NCBI GenBank assembly: GCA_023053545.1
Contig: JAKZAN010000002.1
Span: forward strand, 1,224,375-1,288,374
Source: Lepidurus packardi
Lineage: Eukaryota; Arthropoda; Branchiopoda; Notostraca; Triopsidae
DNA: 64,000 nucleotides
Direction of reading: 5' to 3'
Part shown: positions 1-14,300 of the stretch, piece after piece
Position numbering within the stretch: position 1 is the first letter of the stretch
Layout of the letters: every line of letters starts with the position of its first letter
The notes under the pieces: generated by a model
The model's input: only the letters and a program-made list of their open reading frames with translations
Databases searched by the model: none
Told to the model about the DNA's origin: nothing
Program-made: the position numbers and the translations under genes

Positions 1-545
1 GAGGGGTCAGACGGGGAGTTTTTCAAGTGAAGACCACGCCCTGTTGGCCCGTATAGCGTAAAGTGTAGCCTGTGGGCGCCGCACGATCGCGGTCGCCGTC
101 TGACGCCTATTTTGACGGGGAATGCGCCGTCTGCTAAAACGCCAAGCGAACAAAAACCTGACGTTGATCGTGAGTCGGGATGCGCGGTAATACGCTTTAA
201 AGGACGTTTGAATAGCGCGCGACGTTCGTTGCACCAAGCAGCCAGCCATCACGGGAACTGGTCATATCCATGGCGACAGCGAATGTTTGAAAAACGCGCC
301 ACTACATGCGCGCACCGACCGTCGCTCTTTCGCCGTCCCGCGAGCTGCGAGGGTTCGCGGTTCACTATGGCTGCTAGCGTTGTGTAGACGTGAGTGAAGC
401 GTTGGTATGTGTCTGGGAAGACTATTGGCGTGTTTTCGCCATGGAAACGTAGTGTCAGTTGACTTTTGCGAACGATTCTTGAACATGAGGTGGTGGAAAG
501 TTGGCGTAGCTAAATTTTAGCGCTTAACCTCGCTGCGGTGAGTGA
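1..545. other. Upstream flank, no gene found
   Basis: CpG-rich sequence in front of the presumed Ski/Snoo promoter. The open frames here are short, overlap on both strands and resemble no family I know. It may be promoter-proximal regulatory DNA, but I see no defined site. Confidence 0.4.
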
Positions 546-585
546 TATAAAGTGATTGAGTATCGCGGGCGAGCAGCGCAGTTTG
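546..585 (+). promoter_or_regulatory. Candidate core promoter: TATA box plus initiator
   Basis: TATAAA lies at 546-551, and a CAGTTT initiator-like site lies at 579-584, about 33 bases downstream, close to the usual arthropod spacing. A good splice donor (AAAG then GTATTT) follows at 744/745, so a non-coding first exon of about 580-744 could join the acceptor at 2337-2339 just before the Ski/Snoo start codon. This is inference from motifs only; transcript data would settle it. Confidence 0.35.
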
Positions 586-744
586 ATCGCTCGAGGTACG
601 GCAACAAACAGAAGAGAAAATAAGCTTGTCTCGCTTTCCTCTCTCCTAGAGGAAGGAAGAAAAAGTAAAAGAGCTTTGGCTAGAGAAAGAGAGAGAACAT
701 ATTTAAATAAAGTACAAATTCAAACAGTTTGAGGTGCATCAAAG

Positions 745-2339
745 GTATTTTTTTTTCGAAAATCTTGATTCCTCAGTGTTTTGAGAGTTAACGAGACATG
801 TTGGTGGTATGGGCTCTTGATTTTGTTTGTTTGTTATATTCCGTTCCATTGCACTGAGGCGTTCGTATACAAAACGAGAAAGTCTTGGAAGTTTGGGAGT
901 TTTTTTACTTTTTAGCAAGTAGGAAAAGACGGGATCTGTTGGGTCCTGATTAGAGCTGTAATACTTTTTCCCCTGCTCCGTATTTTCTTTTTCTATTTTT
1001 TATTTCACAGTCGCATAACCGTGAATCGCGACACGTTATTGCATAAGCCCAGGGTCGTGACCGAATGTCTTTTCGTGCTTCTCATGCCCAATTTTGGGAA
1101 TGAATCGATTCCAAGATAAACGCGATGTGGCCTTATCTTCTATTTATACAGTTTTGAAACTCCCGAACAAATATTTTCTTGGACTTTTCAATTTTCCATT
1201 GCATTCCTACAGACCCCATTTTTCATTGTTGTCCTTTGAACTTGCTTTCATATGTTTCATATTTAATAAAAAGAAGCATGTAATTTTTCAGTGTTGCGGG
1301 GTCAGTGGAGATAAATTGGCGGCCTCTTAAATACATGGTTCCTCTTTTTGTTTTTTCTGCTCTTTTAAACCTGGATATTTAATGTGTAACTTAATTGTTA
1401 CTCCGGATATAATTAAACCCTGGAACGAGCCAAAATTCCAAGGGGTCTAACTGTCCCATTGTTATGGTTTCTTAACCATTGCGTGCTGTATCCTTACTGT
1501 TTACCGTCCCTCGCGGAAACGTGAAAGGTTATCTCTGTTCTGTTTTCATTGTTGCGATTTCCTCACATCGTCTCTTCCCCTCCATTGTTGTTGTTCTTTA
1601 GCACATTTTTTACATTTTCTACTCCCGCACGGCTTTATTTTTAAAACTTTTCATAGTTGGGTGCTAGGGTTTTCTTGCGTGGGCGAAATAACCCTTGAAG
1701 GGCCCAGCGCAGCAATGAAGTTCTCCATCTCTTTAAAGAAAAAAAAGGCTAAATATGTTTAGTTTTTTTTGCCAAATAATAGACAGAAAAGGAGGAAAAC
1801 TGGTTCAGGCTAGACCACCTTCCCTTTACGGAGAGCGTATATATGCTGTTTTTCGCCCGTCTTGGTTTTACGATTTTTGCCCCTCAAGTCCCTCCCCGCG
1901 CTCCTCCCACTCGGCGCTGTGAGCGGCGGGAAGGGGACGGGGAGGGAGCGAACGGCAAGGCCATACTGCCGCGCAAGCAAGGCTGACAGGAACCCGGGCA
2001 GCCTGCAGCTTGTGGCCCCATTCTTGTTATTCTCGGCATGTCTGCTGCCCATGGCACGCCTCGGCTGGCTGGCTGGCTTGCTTGCGTTAGAGTATAGGGA
2101 GGGCCCTAGCACAGCACACTGACGCTTGTGTGTCCAGACCTCATTCCTCCCAGTTCCCCCGACCAGTCAAGTGCCCTTGCGTTGGAACCCCACGAAAATA
2201 GGAAACCCTTTTCGTATTTCTTTATTGTTGTCATTGGGGACGGCACACAGGGAGTTAATTGTGTTCCCTCACTGATTCTCTTGTGATTCGAGCAGAGTGA
2301 TTCGTGAATTCACGCTGCTTTTTTTGTCTTTTGCCTCAG
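745..2339 (+). other. Presumed 5' UTR intron of Ski/Snoo
   Basis: No coding frame of interest is visible. The stretch has T-rich tracts and ends in a long pyrimidine run followed by CAG at 2337-2339, a convincing splice acceptor. The next exon contains a short out-of-frame ATG at 2382 that stops after 8 codons, before the real start at 2396. Confidence 0.4.
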
Positions 2340-2395
2340 CACCCAGTTTACCTTTGCCAAAAACGGAAGAAAACAAGGATCATGCGGATCGTAGA

Positions 2396-5300
2396 ATGGA
2401 AGCTGTAATCCCAACCATCAAGAGTGGCTCCCTCCGCACGAGTCCCACGACTCCTTACACGCCGCACCTCAAACGCGTGCTCCGGACTTATCAATCAGCG
2501 GCTGTCAATAGTTTGTCGGGGCCCAATGGAGTGCTTACGGTGATCTCCCCGCCCACCTTGAGCCAAGACGCGTCGGCGGGCCCGTGTACGACTCATCATC
2601 CCGGCCCAGGACCGCAGACGACCCCGACGACGACGCGTTCCACGTCACCGACGAGCCAGAACAGTAGTCGAATCGATCCGGTCGCCGGCCAACATGACCT
2701 GGGCGGAGCCAGTGATGGCACGCCCCCGGCCCCGAATTACGAAGACGAGTTGCCCTTTTGCCATAAACTGCCCGTCCAGCGGTTCCCGATCCTCTCGGCG
2801 GCGGACCGGGGCCCGTGCGAGCGCACCGAAACCGTTTTGGAGGGCCAGATCATCTCGTGCTTTGTGGTGGGCGGGGAAAAGCGACTTTGTATCCCGCAGA
2901 TTCTCAACAGTGTGCTGTTGGACTTTTCCGTGGCGCAAATCAACCAGATCCGGGACGATTTGCAGATTTTCTGTTCCCAGTGCACGCCGGAGCAGCTCGA
3001 CACGCTCAAGAACGCCCATATTATCCCGCGTTCGGCGCCTTCCTGTGGCTTAATTACGCAATCCGACGCGGAAAGGTTATGCTCGGCCTTGTTGAACCGA
3101 CCGATGCAAGGAGTCGGGGTGGCTGGGGGCAAAAGACCCCGACTCTTGCCCGCGATGAGTGCAACCAGTGCTCCCAGTGGAGGAGGGGGCAAGTTGGTGG
3201 GGCTCATGAGTCCCTTCACCTTCCGCGTGTACCACGAGTGCTTTGGGAAATGCGAGGGGATCTGCACCCCGGACGCGTACGTGCAACCCGGGGCGGGGTG
3301 CATCGAGTGCATTGAGTGCAGAGGGCTCTTTGGGCCGGATAAGTTTGTGAGCCACGCTCATCGAGCGCTGGAGAACCGCACGTGCCACTGGGGCTTTGAT
3401 TCCGCCAATTGGCGGGCTTACCTGCTCCTCGCCAAGAACCAGGACGATTATGAAGGACTTTTGTGCATCTTGGACGAGTTCAAGATGAGATTCGAGGGAC
3501 AAATGCCTGTGCGTGCCTATGGAAAACGCACCAAAGCGGTAAGTTGTGGCCCTTTTTTTATTACCTGCCGCGCTTTTGCTTAATCACTTTGGTAGGTTTG
3601 ATTACCCTATGACGAACTATAGTCTTTAAGTTATTTAGATCCAGACAGTCGATACGAAGGTCTCGAACGTCCAGAACTGAGCATTACGAGCCGAGGAAAT
3701 CAAGTTAACGACTTAAAGAGTAAATAATGGGTTTGGAATGTAGCGCTGAAGTATAAAGTATTGATTACACTATATGGGTTTTAGCTATATACAGTATGTG
3801 CATGGTATAATCGAATTTTTCCGTATTGTACGGCACTTGCGGTTTGTGTTGTTGACATTGAAGCACTTAGTGGGGACAACAGTGAATCGGAATTAAAGCC
3901 CGTAGCCTTCAGATCGATTCCAACTTCAAGGGGGAGTCGATATCAATAGCGTAAGAACAAGGACATTGAAACGCTTGATGGGGACAACAGTGAATTGGAA
4001 TTAAAGCCCGTAACTGAAGATCGATTCTACACTCGGTGAGGTAGTCGATATCATTAGCGTAAGAACAAGCCGTAGCATCCCCATAACCCAGTACCCGGGC
4101 TATACGGCGGTCTGGACGCTTGGAATTCCCGCGTCTTTTGAAATTTCAGCGCTCTGATTGGCACATGGGACGGCCGGCCAGCCACTCCGCTTCAAGAGCA
4201 GCTATCTCGGGCGGGGCAGTACGTTAGGGAGCGCGCGGAAAAGCGTGTTGTGATTGTGGGCGAGCCCGGTCAAGCGGACAGAGAAGTGTTTGTTTGGGTG
4301 GTTTTAAAAAAGGTTACGAACGTTTTGAACTGCCTGAAAGTTTGGGGCTCGTAATTGTGTCGTCAGTCCTGCGCTTTACCTCTTCAAGGAGCATTGGGGT
4401 CTTGTTTCTTTTGGCGTCTTTTTACTTTTTATTTCTTCTTCCTTCCTTCCTTTTTCCCTTCGTTTTCATGACACTTGTTTGGTGCTCCGTGTCGGTGACT
4501 AAGCGAAATTTTTCAGAGTGATAGAAAGTTCGGCGGAGAGGTGAAAAGCAACGGTTGGCCTCAATGATGAGAACCGTGAGGGGAGCAGGAAACACAAGGC
4601 AACCAACACATTGCATAGACACACAGCAGGCGAGACGTTCGTCTAGACTGACACTTACAGTGTATGTATACACATGAGCTTTTAATGACTCTTGACTTGG
4701 GCGAAAAACAAGGATTTTTTCCGCTCCGTCTCGGTCCATCCCCCCCCCCCCCCCACTCTTTCCAAGCCATACTGAGTGAAGGTATGTTTGGCATTTTTTG
4801 ACACTGAGTTGGTTTCTAAGCTGTTTTTTATTCAAACCATTTGGCTTTTTTTAAGGGCTGGTGTGCAGACCCATTCTGGGTTTAAAAAAATGGGGAGGGG
4901 CCTCACGATGGCTGGAAAAAAATAAGAAACAGGTCTACTTTTTGCTTTATTTATACAAATTTTTTTTACTTAACCCTTTTTTTACCTGCTGTTTACGTGT
5001 GTAACAAGTGTATACGTGCTTCGCGCCTCGTTTCACACCTTGATACGATTTTATTACACTTCTGAGGCGGCGACCTGACGTTTCAGACCTTTTTTGGGCG
5101 ACTTTCGAGCCTTTTTTAGCCAGTTTTTGGGACGAAAACAAAAAACGTTCGTGTTCGTGCATCAATTAAATACGTGAATCAATCAGGCGAGTCAGTAAAA
5201 GCATTGGAAACCGTTGGTTTGTTGCTGAATTTATGCAGCTGAGTCAACAATGCAAACGATTTATATTTTAGTTTAATTCTGGTTAACTTGCATATATTTA

Positions 5301-8300
5301 AAGTTATTTCTGTTCTATTTCTGTTTTTTAGTACTTATATTTAATTTTAATTTGTTTCTATTTTATTTATTTATTATTTTTAAGTTGTCAACGTAGGTTT
5401 ATTTCTATATTAATTTAATTTAGTCCCTATTGACATGTCACTTGTCGTTGTTGTTCTTCATGTTCTTGTTGATGTTGAAATTCTTCAGAGGAATTTTGTA
5501 TTTTTTAAAACTTTTTTCGCGTGAAACATGTCTTGTGTTCCTCTTTCAGCTTTCTCAGAAAAGAGACGCCCCTGAAGTTTTTGCAAGCGAATAAAAAGTT
5601 CAGAATGCTATTTTTTGTTTGTTTGCAGTTGTTTTCGTGTTTTTTTTTTTTTTTTTTTGGCGTTTCGCCAATGTAACAATTACCAACTTGGTCATTCTTG
5701 CGCTTGCAGAAACAAATTTGATGTGGGGTAGCTAGCTGCGAAAAAAAATGTACCCAATAACTCTTGGCTTGTTTGGGTTCATTTCTGCGCGTTGTGGCTT
5801 TTTTTTCTAAGAGAATTGAAAGGTTTCTGTTCGGGCGCCAAAGGGGTGTGAGGTCTGGTAAAGTCTAGGTAGTTTTTTTTTTTTAGGTTTTTTATGGAAC
5901 TCTTGGTGACAGCAGTGTAAGGGATAAGGAAGATTTTTGCAGTTCTTTAAAAACAAATTTGCAATTTAGAAACTTGGGGACAGGTAATTTTCGCAACTTG
6001 GTATTTTGATTTCTTGAAGAAACGCTTTTATTCAAAACGTGGACTAAGTACATGGGTATTCACTCTTTCTTCACATGTGTACGCAAATTTGCAGATACAG
6101 TAGATGCCACTTATTGTGATTAAGTTTATCAAGTGAATGTAATTCTATTAAGCGGAGCTTCTAATAACCGAAAATCGGACATGTGCAACAGAATGCTACG
6201 ATTAATCGGCGCGTGAAACTGGCTTGTTAAAAACCAAAGAAACAAAGCACTTTCCCACACGTTTCCTCTTTCTAGATTCACTAGACCCACTGTCACTTTA
6301 TTTCCTAACGATTTTTCAGCAATTTTGATAGAGATGATTGAGGAATTCACAAATTAACGTCCGGTTCTCTTTGTGGCAAATCTTTGAAATTAACTTGTCA
6401 TAAGTTTGGTCAAACTTGTCAAACTTGATCACACATAAATCCAATCTTTTCTTGTTCGTCCCCATTTTTGTAGAACCACACGTCTAAAACACAACTAACA
6501 CTGCGCCTTTGAAGCCTACTCCTACGCTTAGGTAGGGTTCCCAACACAATAGCCCTTCTAATTTACCCAGTCAGTTAAAGGAATTGGTCATCCAATTAAG
6601 TAACCTGCTCATTTAATTGACGGGGAGTTTAGAAAGAATGTCCACCTTAGCGTAGTTGTAGGCTGGAAATGACAGGATTGATCAAAACGACGTAAAGTGA
6701 TTAGTTATTATTAAAAGGACTGATTCAAATTAGTATTAAAGTGACCGATTAAAATGCTATGTATTTTTATCCTTTTGAATCGGGCGGATTCGGGTCGAAT
6801 CCGGCCATTTTGAATTCTAAGAACCAGTGATCATAATAAGGGGCATCCATTGTACAACAAGTAGAATCGCAAGTGACATGGACTTGTTAAACCACCGTTG
6901 ACAGTAATGTAGGAGAGGGGGTGGCATTAAGGAAGTTTGGGCGATTCTTGCGTGCATGCCCAAACTAATTTGCAGTTGGGAAAAATGAAAAACTTTTGGA
7001 CAGAAAATGGGATGTTTGGTACTCAAACAATTAATATTACTTTCTGGAGCGAAAGATTAGTTAGGTTAGGTTAGGGTCCTCGTGTTAGCGGGTTTCCCTA
7101 CTTTTTAGTGCAAGACAAAGGAATTTGCATAAGTTTGTTTTCAAATTTGCACATATTTGACAAATACTTGCGTGGTCTCAATGTCTGTACAAACAGCTTC
7201 AAAATTTCCGAAACCTTCAGGTTTTCCAGAAAATCTTTTGACAGTAATATAGGCAATACCGATTTCTTCATGTATTTTTTTAAAATGTTCCAAGTTTTGC
7301 GAATATAAATTGACAAAATCAATGTTATCCTTTCAGGAATTTCATTTCCGATTTTCTTTTTCAAGACAGAAATCAAGGTAGCTTGACTAGACGGTCTGGG
7401 AAAAAGTGGGGAATAGATGGTCGTCAACTAGTTAAATTCAAAGGGGGGGGGGGATTTTGCAGAGTGAGTACAATTTGCATATTTGGATAATATCACTTTT
7501 GTATCGAAGGGAAGTAGAGTATGTCTCTCAATCTCATGTTTGCTCTATTGTGGTGCAGACTTGTCAAACTACTTTGTTGAACAAGAAGGGGGATTTCAAA
7601 CAAGTTTTTTTTGCGTATTTAGAATTTTTATTTAAAAAAAAAAAAACAAGAAGAGGGGGGTCTTTGCATTACTGAAGGGTAACGAAGAAGGGGGCCTTGT
7701 GTTATTGAAGGAAAAGGAAAGAGAAGAGTGTTTGGCAATGTAAGGAAGTGCAGATGGTTTTTGGTTTTAGATCTTGGAAAAGAAAAGTCCTAAACCCGAA
7801 TCGCCATCCCCTTTTAAACCTTATCCCTCCCATTTTTTTAAATACCCTTCAACCATTCAAACCACAGCATAAAAAATGTAGTAATTTAATTTCAAGTTTC
7901 AAAAGATATCACACAGGGGGGGTTAAAAAGAAAGCCAGGGGTGAAAGAATTCTTAGGATTGGGTCGAGAAAATGAATTAAGTGACATTCCTCTTTTTTAC
8001 TTTGGAAGAAATTGTCTTGGCGAAACTTGTCTTCACATGCTGAGAGTTTAAGTGAGGATTGGCCAATGATTTCGTAGCTTTTTTTCCATTTTGGGAGAAA
8101 AGTCCTTGGGAAGTGGGAAAGGCGAAGAGAGGGAGGCAATTTCCTTTTTCTCCTTTTTGACTCTGGTTTCTTGGCAAAAGCTTTAAAAAGAGGTTCGAGC
8201 GAAAAGAGTCTCGTTACGCATGGCAAACGTTACAAAGTCCCGTTAGTGATAAAAGAAACTGCATTGAGATGGAATCCGGGGTGCAACAGAGAGAGAGAGC

Positions 8301-11300
8301 AAAAAAAGGAAAAAATCCAAAGAAAGAGAAAAAGAAGGGGGAGTCGGGGTTTGAGAGGGCGGGGCTAGGTTTTTTTGGCTAGCTCGCAAGAAGAAATGCG
8401 TCGTCGCTTCTTTTCTCCAGAAGTGCGATTTGCAACAACTCCTTGTGGCTTTCTAAGAATTTCTTAGTATTTTTTTTTTGGCTCAATTGCTTAAAAGCAG
8501 ATTAAATTACCGAGGTTTTATTGGCACGTGATGCTTCTAAATTTGGATAACTTGGATTGCAAAGACAGCTTTTTACGTTCATTAACCCTTGCATGGGGAA
8601 ATTAAATTCGACGTTAATTTCACGTATCTTAATTGCAATTTTTTCAAAAATATGTGTTGGGGGATGAGACCTCGTATAACGAACGTTCCGCACAAGGAAC
8701 CGCGCGCGTGCTCTGTTGTGTTTTTACTTCTGAAATGTGTGGAAAGTTCAGTGCCTTTGTTAGTGTTGTCCAAATGACACCTAAGAAGACCCTTACTAGG
8801 AAGACTAGAAAAGCACTTACTATTGAAATGAAGCAAGAAATCAAAGACAAAGAAACCCGGGAGCTAGAACTGGGGATCTTGCCGCTGAATATGGAATGAT
8901 CAAGTCAACCATAGGAACAATTTTAGTCAATAGAGAATCAATCATGATAGCTAAGATGGCCAAGGGAGTCTCAAGCGCTTGTTCCACAGGTGCACAGAAA
9001 ATCGGTTAGTGATGAAATGGAGAGGTTGCTGTTTGGATTAATGAAAAGCAAAATTAATGAATGATCGCACCGCGCAGGAAGTAATTTGTTAGAAAGTTAG
9101 GGTCATGTATGAAGAGCTTAAAAGATCCACTCCAGGAACAAGCTCGCAAGCTTTAGAACAAGAGGAAGAAGAGTTTAAAGCAAGTAAGGGCTGGTTTCCG
9201 TAGGTTTAACAAAAGAGGTGGCATCCATGGGGTCATATTGCGAAATTACGATTTTCGCGATTTTGAACCAAACCGGCCTCGGGAACGGATCCAAATTAGT
9301 CCCATAGTAACACATGGGAAACGGCGTCTCGCCGAACGAACGCCGTCCTAGAGCGGCTTGCGATCGTACTATACACTGTATTATTATGTTAGGGCCCTGT
9401 ATTATAGTTAGGGCAATTGATGTACTAAAGATCGTTTCTCGTTTTGGCGTTCATTTCAGCAAATTTGCTCAAATTCCTAGCTACTTCATTAAGGAAATAT
9501 GGTTGATTAATGGCACACTTTGAGATTTTGAATTGTAGTTGTTCCTTGGTCTTTTCCCATGTTCTTGCTAACGTAATAAAAATAAAAAAAAATGAGAAAT
9601 TGAAATGATAGTGAAATTGTGTTGGTAGTAAGGTAGGATAGGCTTAAGGGAACTCGAGACGCAGAAGAAAAGCGCGGGATGTAGTTTAGCATACCTAAAT
9701 TTGAGTTAATCTTTTTGACAGTAAAGTAGGCGATGATCCGTTCTATTAGTTAGTAAAGTTGAAATTCAGACTGTGTTGGAGGGAAAATTGTATTCTATTC
9801 CAAAATAGATTTGCGTCATACAATTTTATTTATTTCTCTATTAAAAAAGAAGATAAATTGCATTCTGAGAAGGGCTACTGCTATGAGACTACTGCTTGGA
9901 ATAACTGAAACTTGATGACTTCCGACTTGACCTCTGAACCCTCAACTTCCCCACCCAGGAAGAAAGGGAGGAAAACGGGGGTCATAGCTTTATAACAAGC
10001 TCCAGAAGACTGTTTTTCAAGCATGAAAAACCTCCTTTTGGTCCTATTTCTTTCACAGTATGGCTCTAATTACCTAAACTGACGAGGTAGATTCTCAGAT
10101 TATTTTTTTAACTTCTTTTGCCAAGATTTTATGTGTGCACTTTGGGAGTTAAACCCGCAAATTAGCATTAAGGGAGAAAGCGAAGCTAGGCAGGACAAGA
10201 TTTTCTGACGTATTCGGAATGGGGCAACAAAATGTTTTTAAAAATTATGAGGAACTTTTTTCTGCACACATTTTTAAGTTCCCAATTAAAACAGTAAGGT
10301 GTATCCTGTCATTAACCGTACGCCTATTTCCTTAGGTTTTTTCTTTCCTCTTTTTTGTGGCCTAAACACCCAATAAAAAAAACTTGTTTTTATTTTTTTT
10401 TACATTTTTTTGGGTGGGTTCGCGTTTTTACGACTTGTTAACCCTCTGTCTAAGCAGGATTTTTTTTTCCCCAGGAACCTTATTGCAAAGCTAAACGAGG
10501 TTTTGTATAAAAAAAAAATATGGCAAAAAAAAAATGAAATGTCGCCGCCAAACGAAAATATTACCTACCCTCCAGTGCAATTTCCTTTTTACCCTCCCGT
10601 TCCGTTCGTTGGCGAAAAAAAGAAAAAAAGGGGGGATGTTACTAATGATGGTCGTTCCCCCGCACCCTTTTTTGGCGCTCTTTCTCCCCTTTTTTTTCGG
10701 GGAAACTGAACTGCGCGTAACGTTTTCCACGTTCATTGTCACTTTCGGGGAGGATGGGAGGTAAAAGGGGGCCCACCCCCTAAATACGACGTACTATAAC
10801 TGCCCGGAAGCCCTATTTCCTTGCAGAACGGGGGAGAAAGAGAGGGGGGTCATGCCAATGAAAAGAGAGAATGCAAAAAAAAGGGGGGGGGGGTGCTTTT
10901 GTACGCTTCCTGCGAATACCATCTGGAGTGTAATGTGCAAGTCATGTGACTTTGACCTCGCTTCGTGTAGGTCATGATCGAAGGCTCATGCCTCGACTTA
11001 AATAGATTGCTATGGATTTGGAGGGGTGAATAGGGGGTTGCTGGTTATTCAAGCGAAAGGGGGAGGGGGGTTTCTTCTTTTGTTGGACCAACTTTTCCGT
11101 CGAATGAAGTGTGCGAAAATTTTGCGGGTGAAAAGGAGCGACGTAAGGATTTTGGAGGGGGTGAAGAGGGTGATTTATGGGGTAGGGGGTATCTTGTGGA
11201 GCCTTAATGAGACCAACTTGATTTATATTGGGAGAACTTTGAGGGGGGAATTTTGCAAAAAAAAAGTACGGCTACGCAGTTGGCGCGGTAAAAGATGAAA

Positions 11301-14300
11301 CTAAAGGGGGTTAACATGTTTTTTCTTTTCTTCTTTAATGGGAGGAGGGGGGTGCATAACTGCAAAAACACGGAAAGGGATGGACGGTGAATTCCGAGAC
11401 AATAAGCCGGAGTTGGCGCTATGAAACGCGGCAGGAGGTTTAACATGGTTTCGTGGTTTGGGTCCAATTTTTTTTGTGTGAGCCTACTTATGAGGCTGTG
11501 TTTCGCCAAGCCCGAGGAGTGTAATGAACCCCGCCTAAGATTTACGGGCCTTGCGGTTCACGTTTCTAAGCTACCGGCATTTTTTTAAAGTCGTTTAAAC
11601 GACCAAGTTAGTCGTTTGCGTTACTAGAGTTAGTCGTTCTCTCGGTTAACTTGTTCTTACCGGCTGTGGCCTGTACGGGCAAGCCGGAGTAGCGCTATAA
11701 GTCGCCGTATAAGATTACTCCTTCCCTCGTATGATAAAAAAAGTTCATATTTAAAGAACCCAATAATTCAACGATTTCATTAACTTTGCCAAACTGTATC
11801 TTCTTTCAGTTTAAAGGATTATGCTTAAGATTTATCAAAACTTTTATATTATTTGGTGTTTCCGGGAAATTGATTAGGGTTTGGTAACCGCAAGCTTTTT
11901 TCTTTGTGTCCTTTAGCGGTTAAAGAAAATTGCCTTGTGCATAGGATGATAAAACCTCATTCGTGTCTCAGGTGGCAATTTCTTTCATTTTCCTTCTATT
12001 TTCCCAAACTCCTCAGCAAAATGCATGGACTCTTTAATGTCAGAAATGATTCGTTTCCCCCCACCCCCCTTCGTCCATCCCGAACTGTAGTAGCTCTCGT
12101 AGTGGGAATCACTTGAAAAAGAGGGACCTCAGAAGATCCGGGTCTAACGACCTAAAAAAGACTCGGACAAACTAACTGTATATTACTTGAACAAAAAAAG
12201 CTGAATGACTAAAATAAATTCCAGAAAATTAAAATGGCTAAAATAAATCTTTTTTTTTTAGAATAATAATTTTATACAATTAATTCTGGAAGAAAACAAA
12301 ACTATCACCATTAAATTGAGAACATGATTAGTAGCAAAATATTAGTAGTATTTTTTTTAGCTTTCCCTGTAATTTTAGCTCTAATTTAATCCTCTACACG
12401 TGTCATTTCTTTTTCTCAAAGAAAACTAGCCCTAAGGGCATATTTCGAGGCACGTGGAGCATTTTTGTTTTTCTTTTTTAAGGCAAGTTCGAGACCTGCT
12501 AGTGGCCTTATTAACCACAAAAAGTTTGGTGCGTGACACGCACCAAAAGTTGCCGTAGTCAGCTATGGAATTCTAGGAAAAAAGTGTTTTTTTCACCCTC
12601 GGGCTTCCTAATATATTTTTGGCTAGGCAAGAGCTTTGAAATAAGAGAATCAAGAGAAGAGGGAGAGAGAGAGAGAGAAGCTGCTGGCTCTTTATATATA
12701 TACCCCTCCCCCCCGCGTCTTGACTTTTGTCTAGACTGCGTGAGACAGCCTTGTCTGATGGCTGATGTCTACCTCATTCATCTCAGTTTTTTTTTTCTTA
12801 TTTTCCCAGAGCGAGCGGCAGGAGAAGTTGCAAGGTTCTGTTCTAATACAAGAAAAAAAAAGGGCCAGGAAAAGCTTGAGATAGATACCACACATCCACG
12901 TACACACAGACAACCTTCCTCAACTTTTTATTCCTTTCTATTTTTGTTTTTAGGTCCTTTTTCTTTTTTTATATTTTTATTTGTGCACTTTTTTGTGTTG
13001 TGTGTAGTGCTAGGTTAGTATGTAGGGGTATTTTAAGGACTAAATTCGCGTTTTTTAAGATTCTTCCGACTTTCAAATTTATAGATTTTTTTAATTCATT
13101 CCTGAAGTTTGTGTTGTAATTTTTTTTTATTATTGAGTGGTTTGTGTCTGAATGCCTTGGGAGTTGTTGGGTTTAGTAACCTTCGCAGTGGAACTCTTTT
13201 AAAGAATTAGTCCTGATTTTTTTAAAAAAGAGTTTAAAAAATGGGAAGCAGCGAAATAAATTAGAACCATTTTTATGAACCTGTAGCTATAAATAGCTAT
13301 CGATGATTTATAGTTTTACAGCTTTTTATTATTCAGCTTGTTTAGTTTTACGGCTTCGTTTGTAATCTTTTTATTAGCTTCTCGGTTTCAATTCTCTTTT
13401 TGGATTTCTCCTATTGTACTATACGGTAAAAAAAAATGGGCCAGGCCGGACTTGTAGCGTTACTCCCGGTTGCCTCGCAGTTGGCCGACAAAAAAAAGAA
13501 GCATTAAAAACATTGGAGAATTTCCGGTAAAAACTTCATAAAATGTAAGATATAACTACAGTTCTGATATTACCTCACTCGTACTTGGTTTCATTGTCCA
13601 GAACGGACAACGAGAAACAAAGAATAAAAACAAGCTACTTCTCTCGGAGTGCCTGTCCTGTTAAGCGTCTATTAGGAATGCCGGAGCAGAGCTAAGAAAC
13701 CCGGGCAGGCCCCAGTCGTGTAGCTCGGTACAGAACTTTTCACTGTTGAGCAACTACGAGGCAGGCGGGAGGAACGCTATAAGTTGGGCCTGGTTCAAGT
13801 TGGCATCCTACGTTACTTTTTTCGGACTACCCCAACTACTTGGCCAGGTCCCACTCAATTTAGCTGGGTGCATAATTTTGCACTGGTGAGCATCTACCAG
13901 ACAGGCCGGAGTAACGGTACAAGTTCGGCCTGGCCCAAGTTGGTTTCCTGCACAACCTTTTTGGACCCTCTAGAAAAGTTCAAAGTATTTTAGGGGAAAT
14001 AACACACATTGAGTGATTATAAGCAATAAAAGGAAACAACGAACAAAAAAATAATTAGCGAAGAAGAAGAATGGGATAAAAGAATAATAATCTAGAAAAT
14101 TGTGTTGGATTTACATGGAAGAAAACGTTGACGTAAACTTTTTTTTCTCGAGGGGGGGGGGGGGGGGGTGTTATTGTAGAGTACAAATTCGTAGTACACA
14201 GAACATAGTACTTGACAGTTGCCCCACGAGTTACGAGAACGAGACGTGTTTGATAAGCACGATAGCTTTAATAGGAGGGTGGGGTGGAGGGAAGGAGGTG

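Noticed and set aside
2645-3315. Long open frames in other frames and on the minus strand across Ski/Snoo exon 1
   Set aside because: They overlap the strongly conserved Ski domains and arise from the high GC content; none resembles a family.
9340-9370. GC-rich hairpin-like stretch suggesting a tRNA or ncRNA
   Set aside because: No cloverleaf, no A and B boxes; only a short self-complementary CGGCG segment.
12655-12680. Purine-rich GA repeat as a regulatory element (GAGA-type sites)
   Set aside because: A simple (GA)n run in an intron; no nearby promoter evidence.
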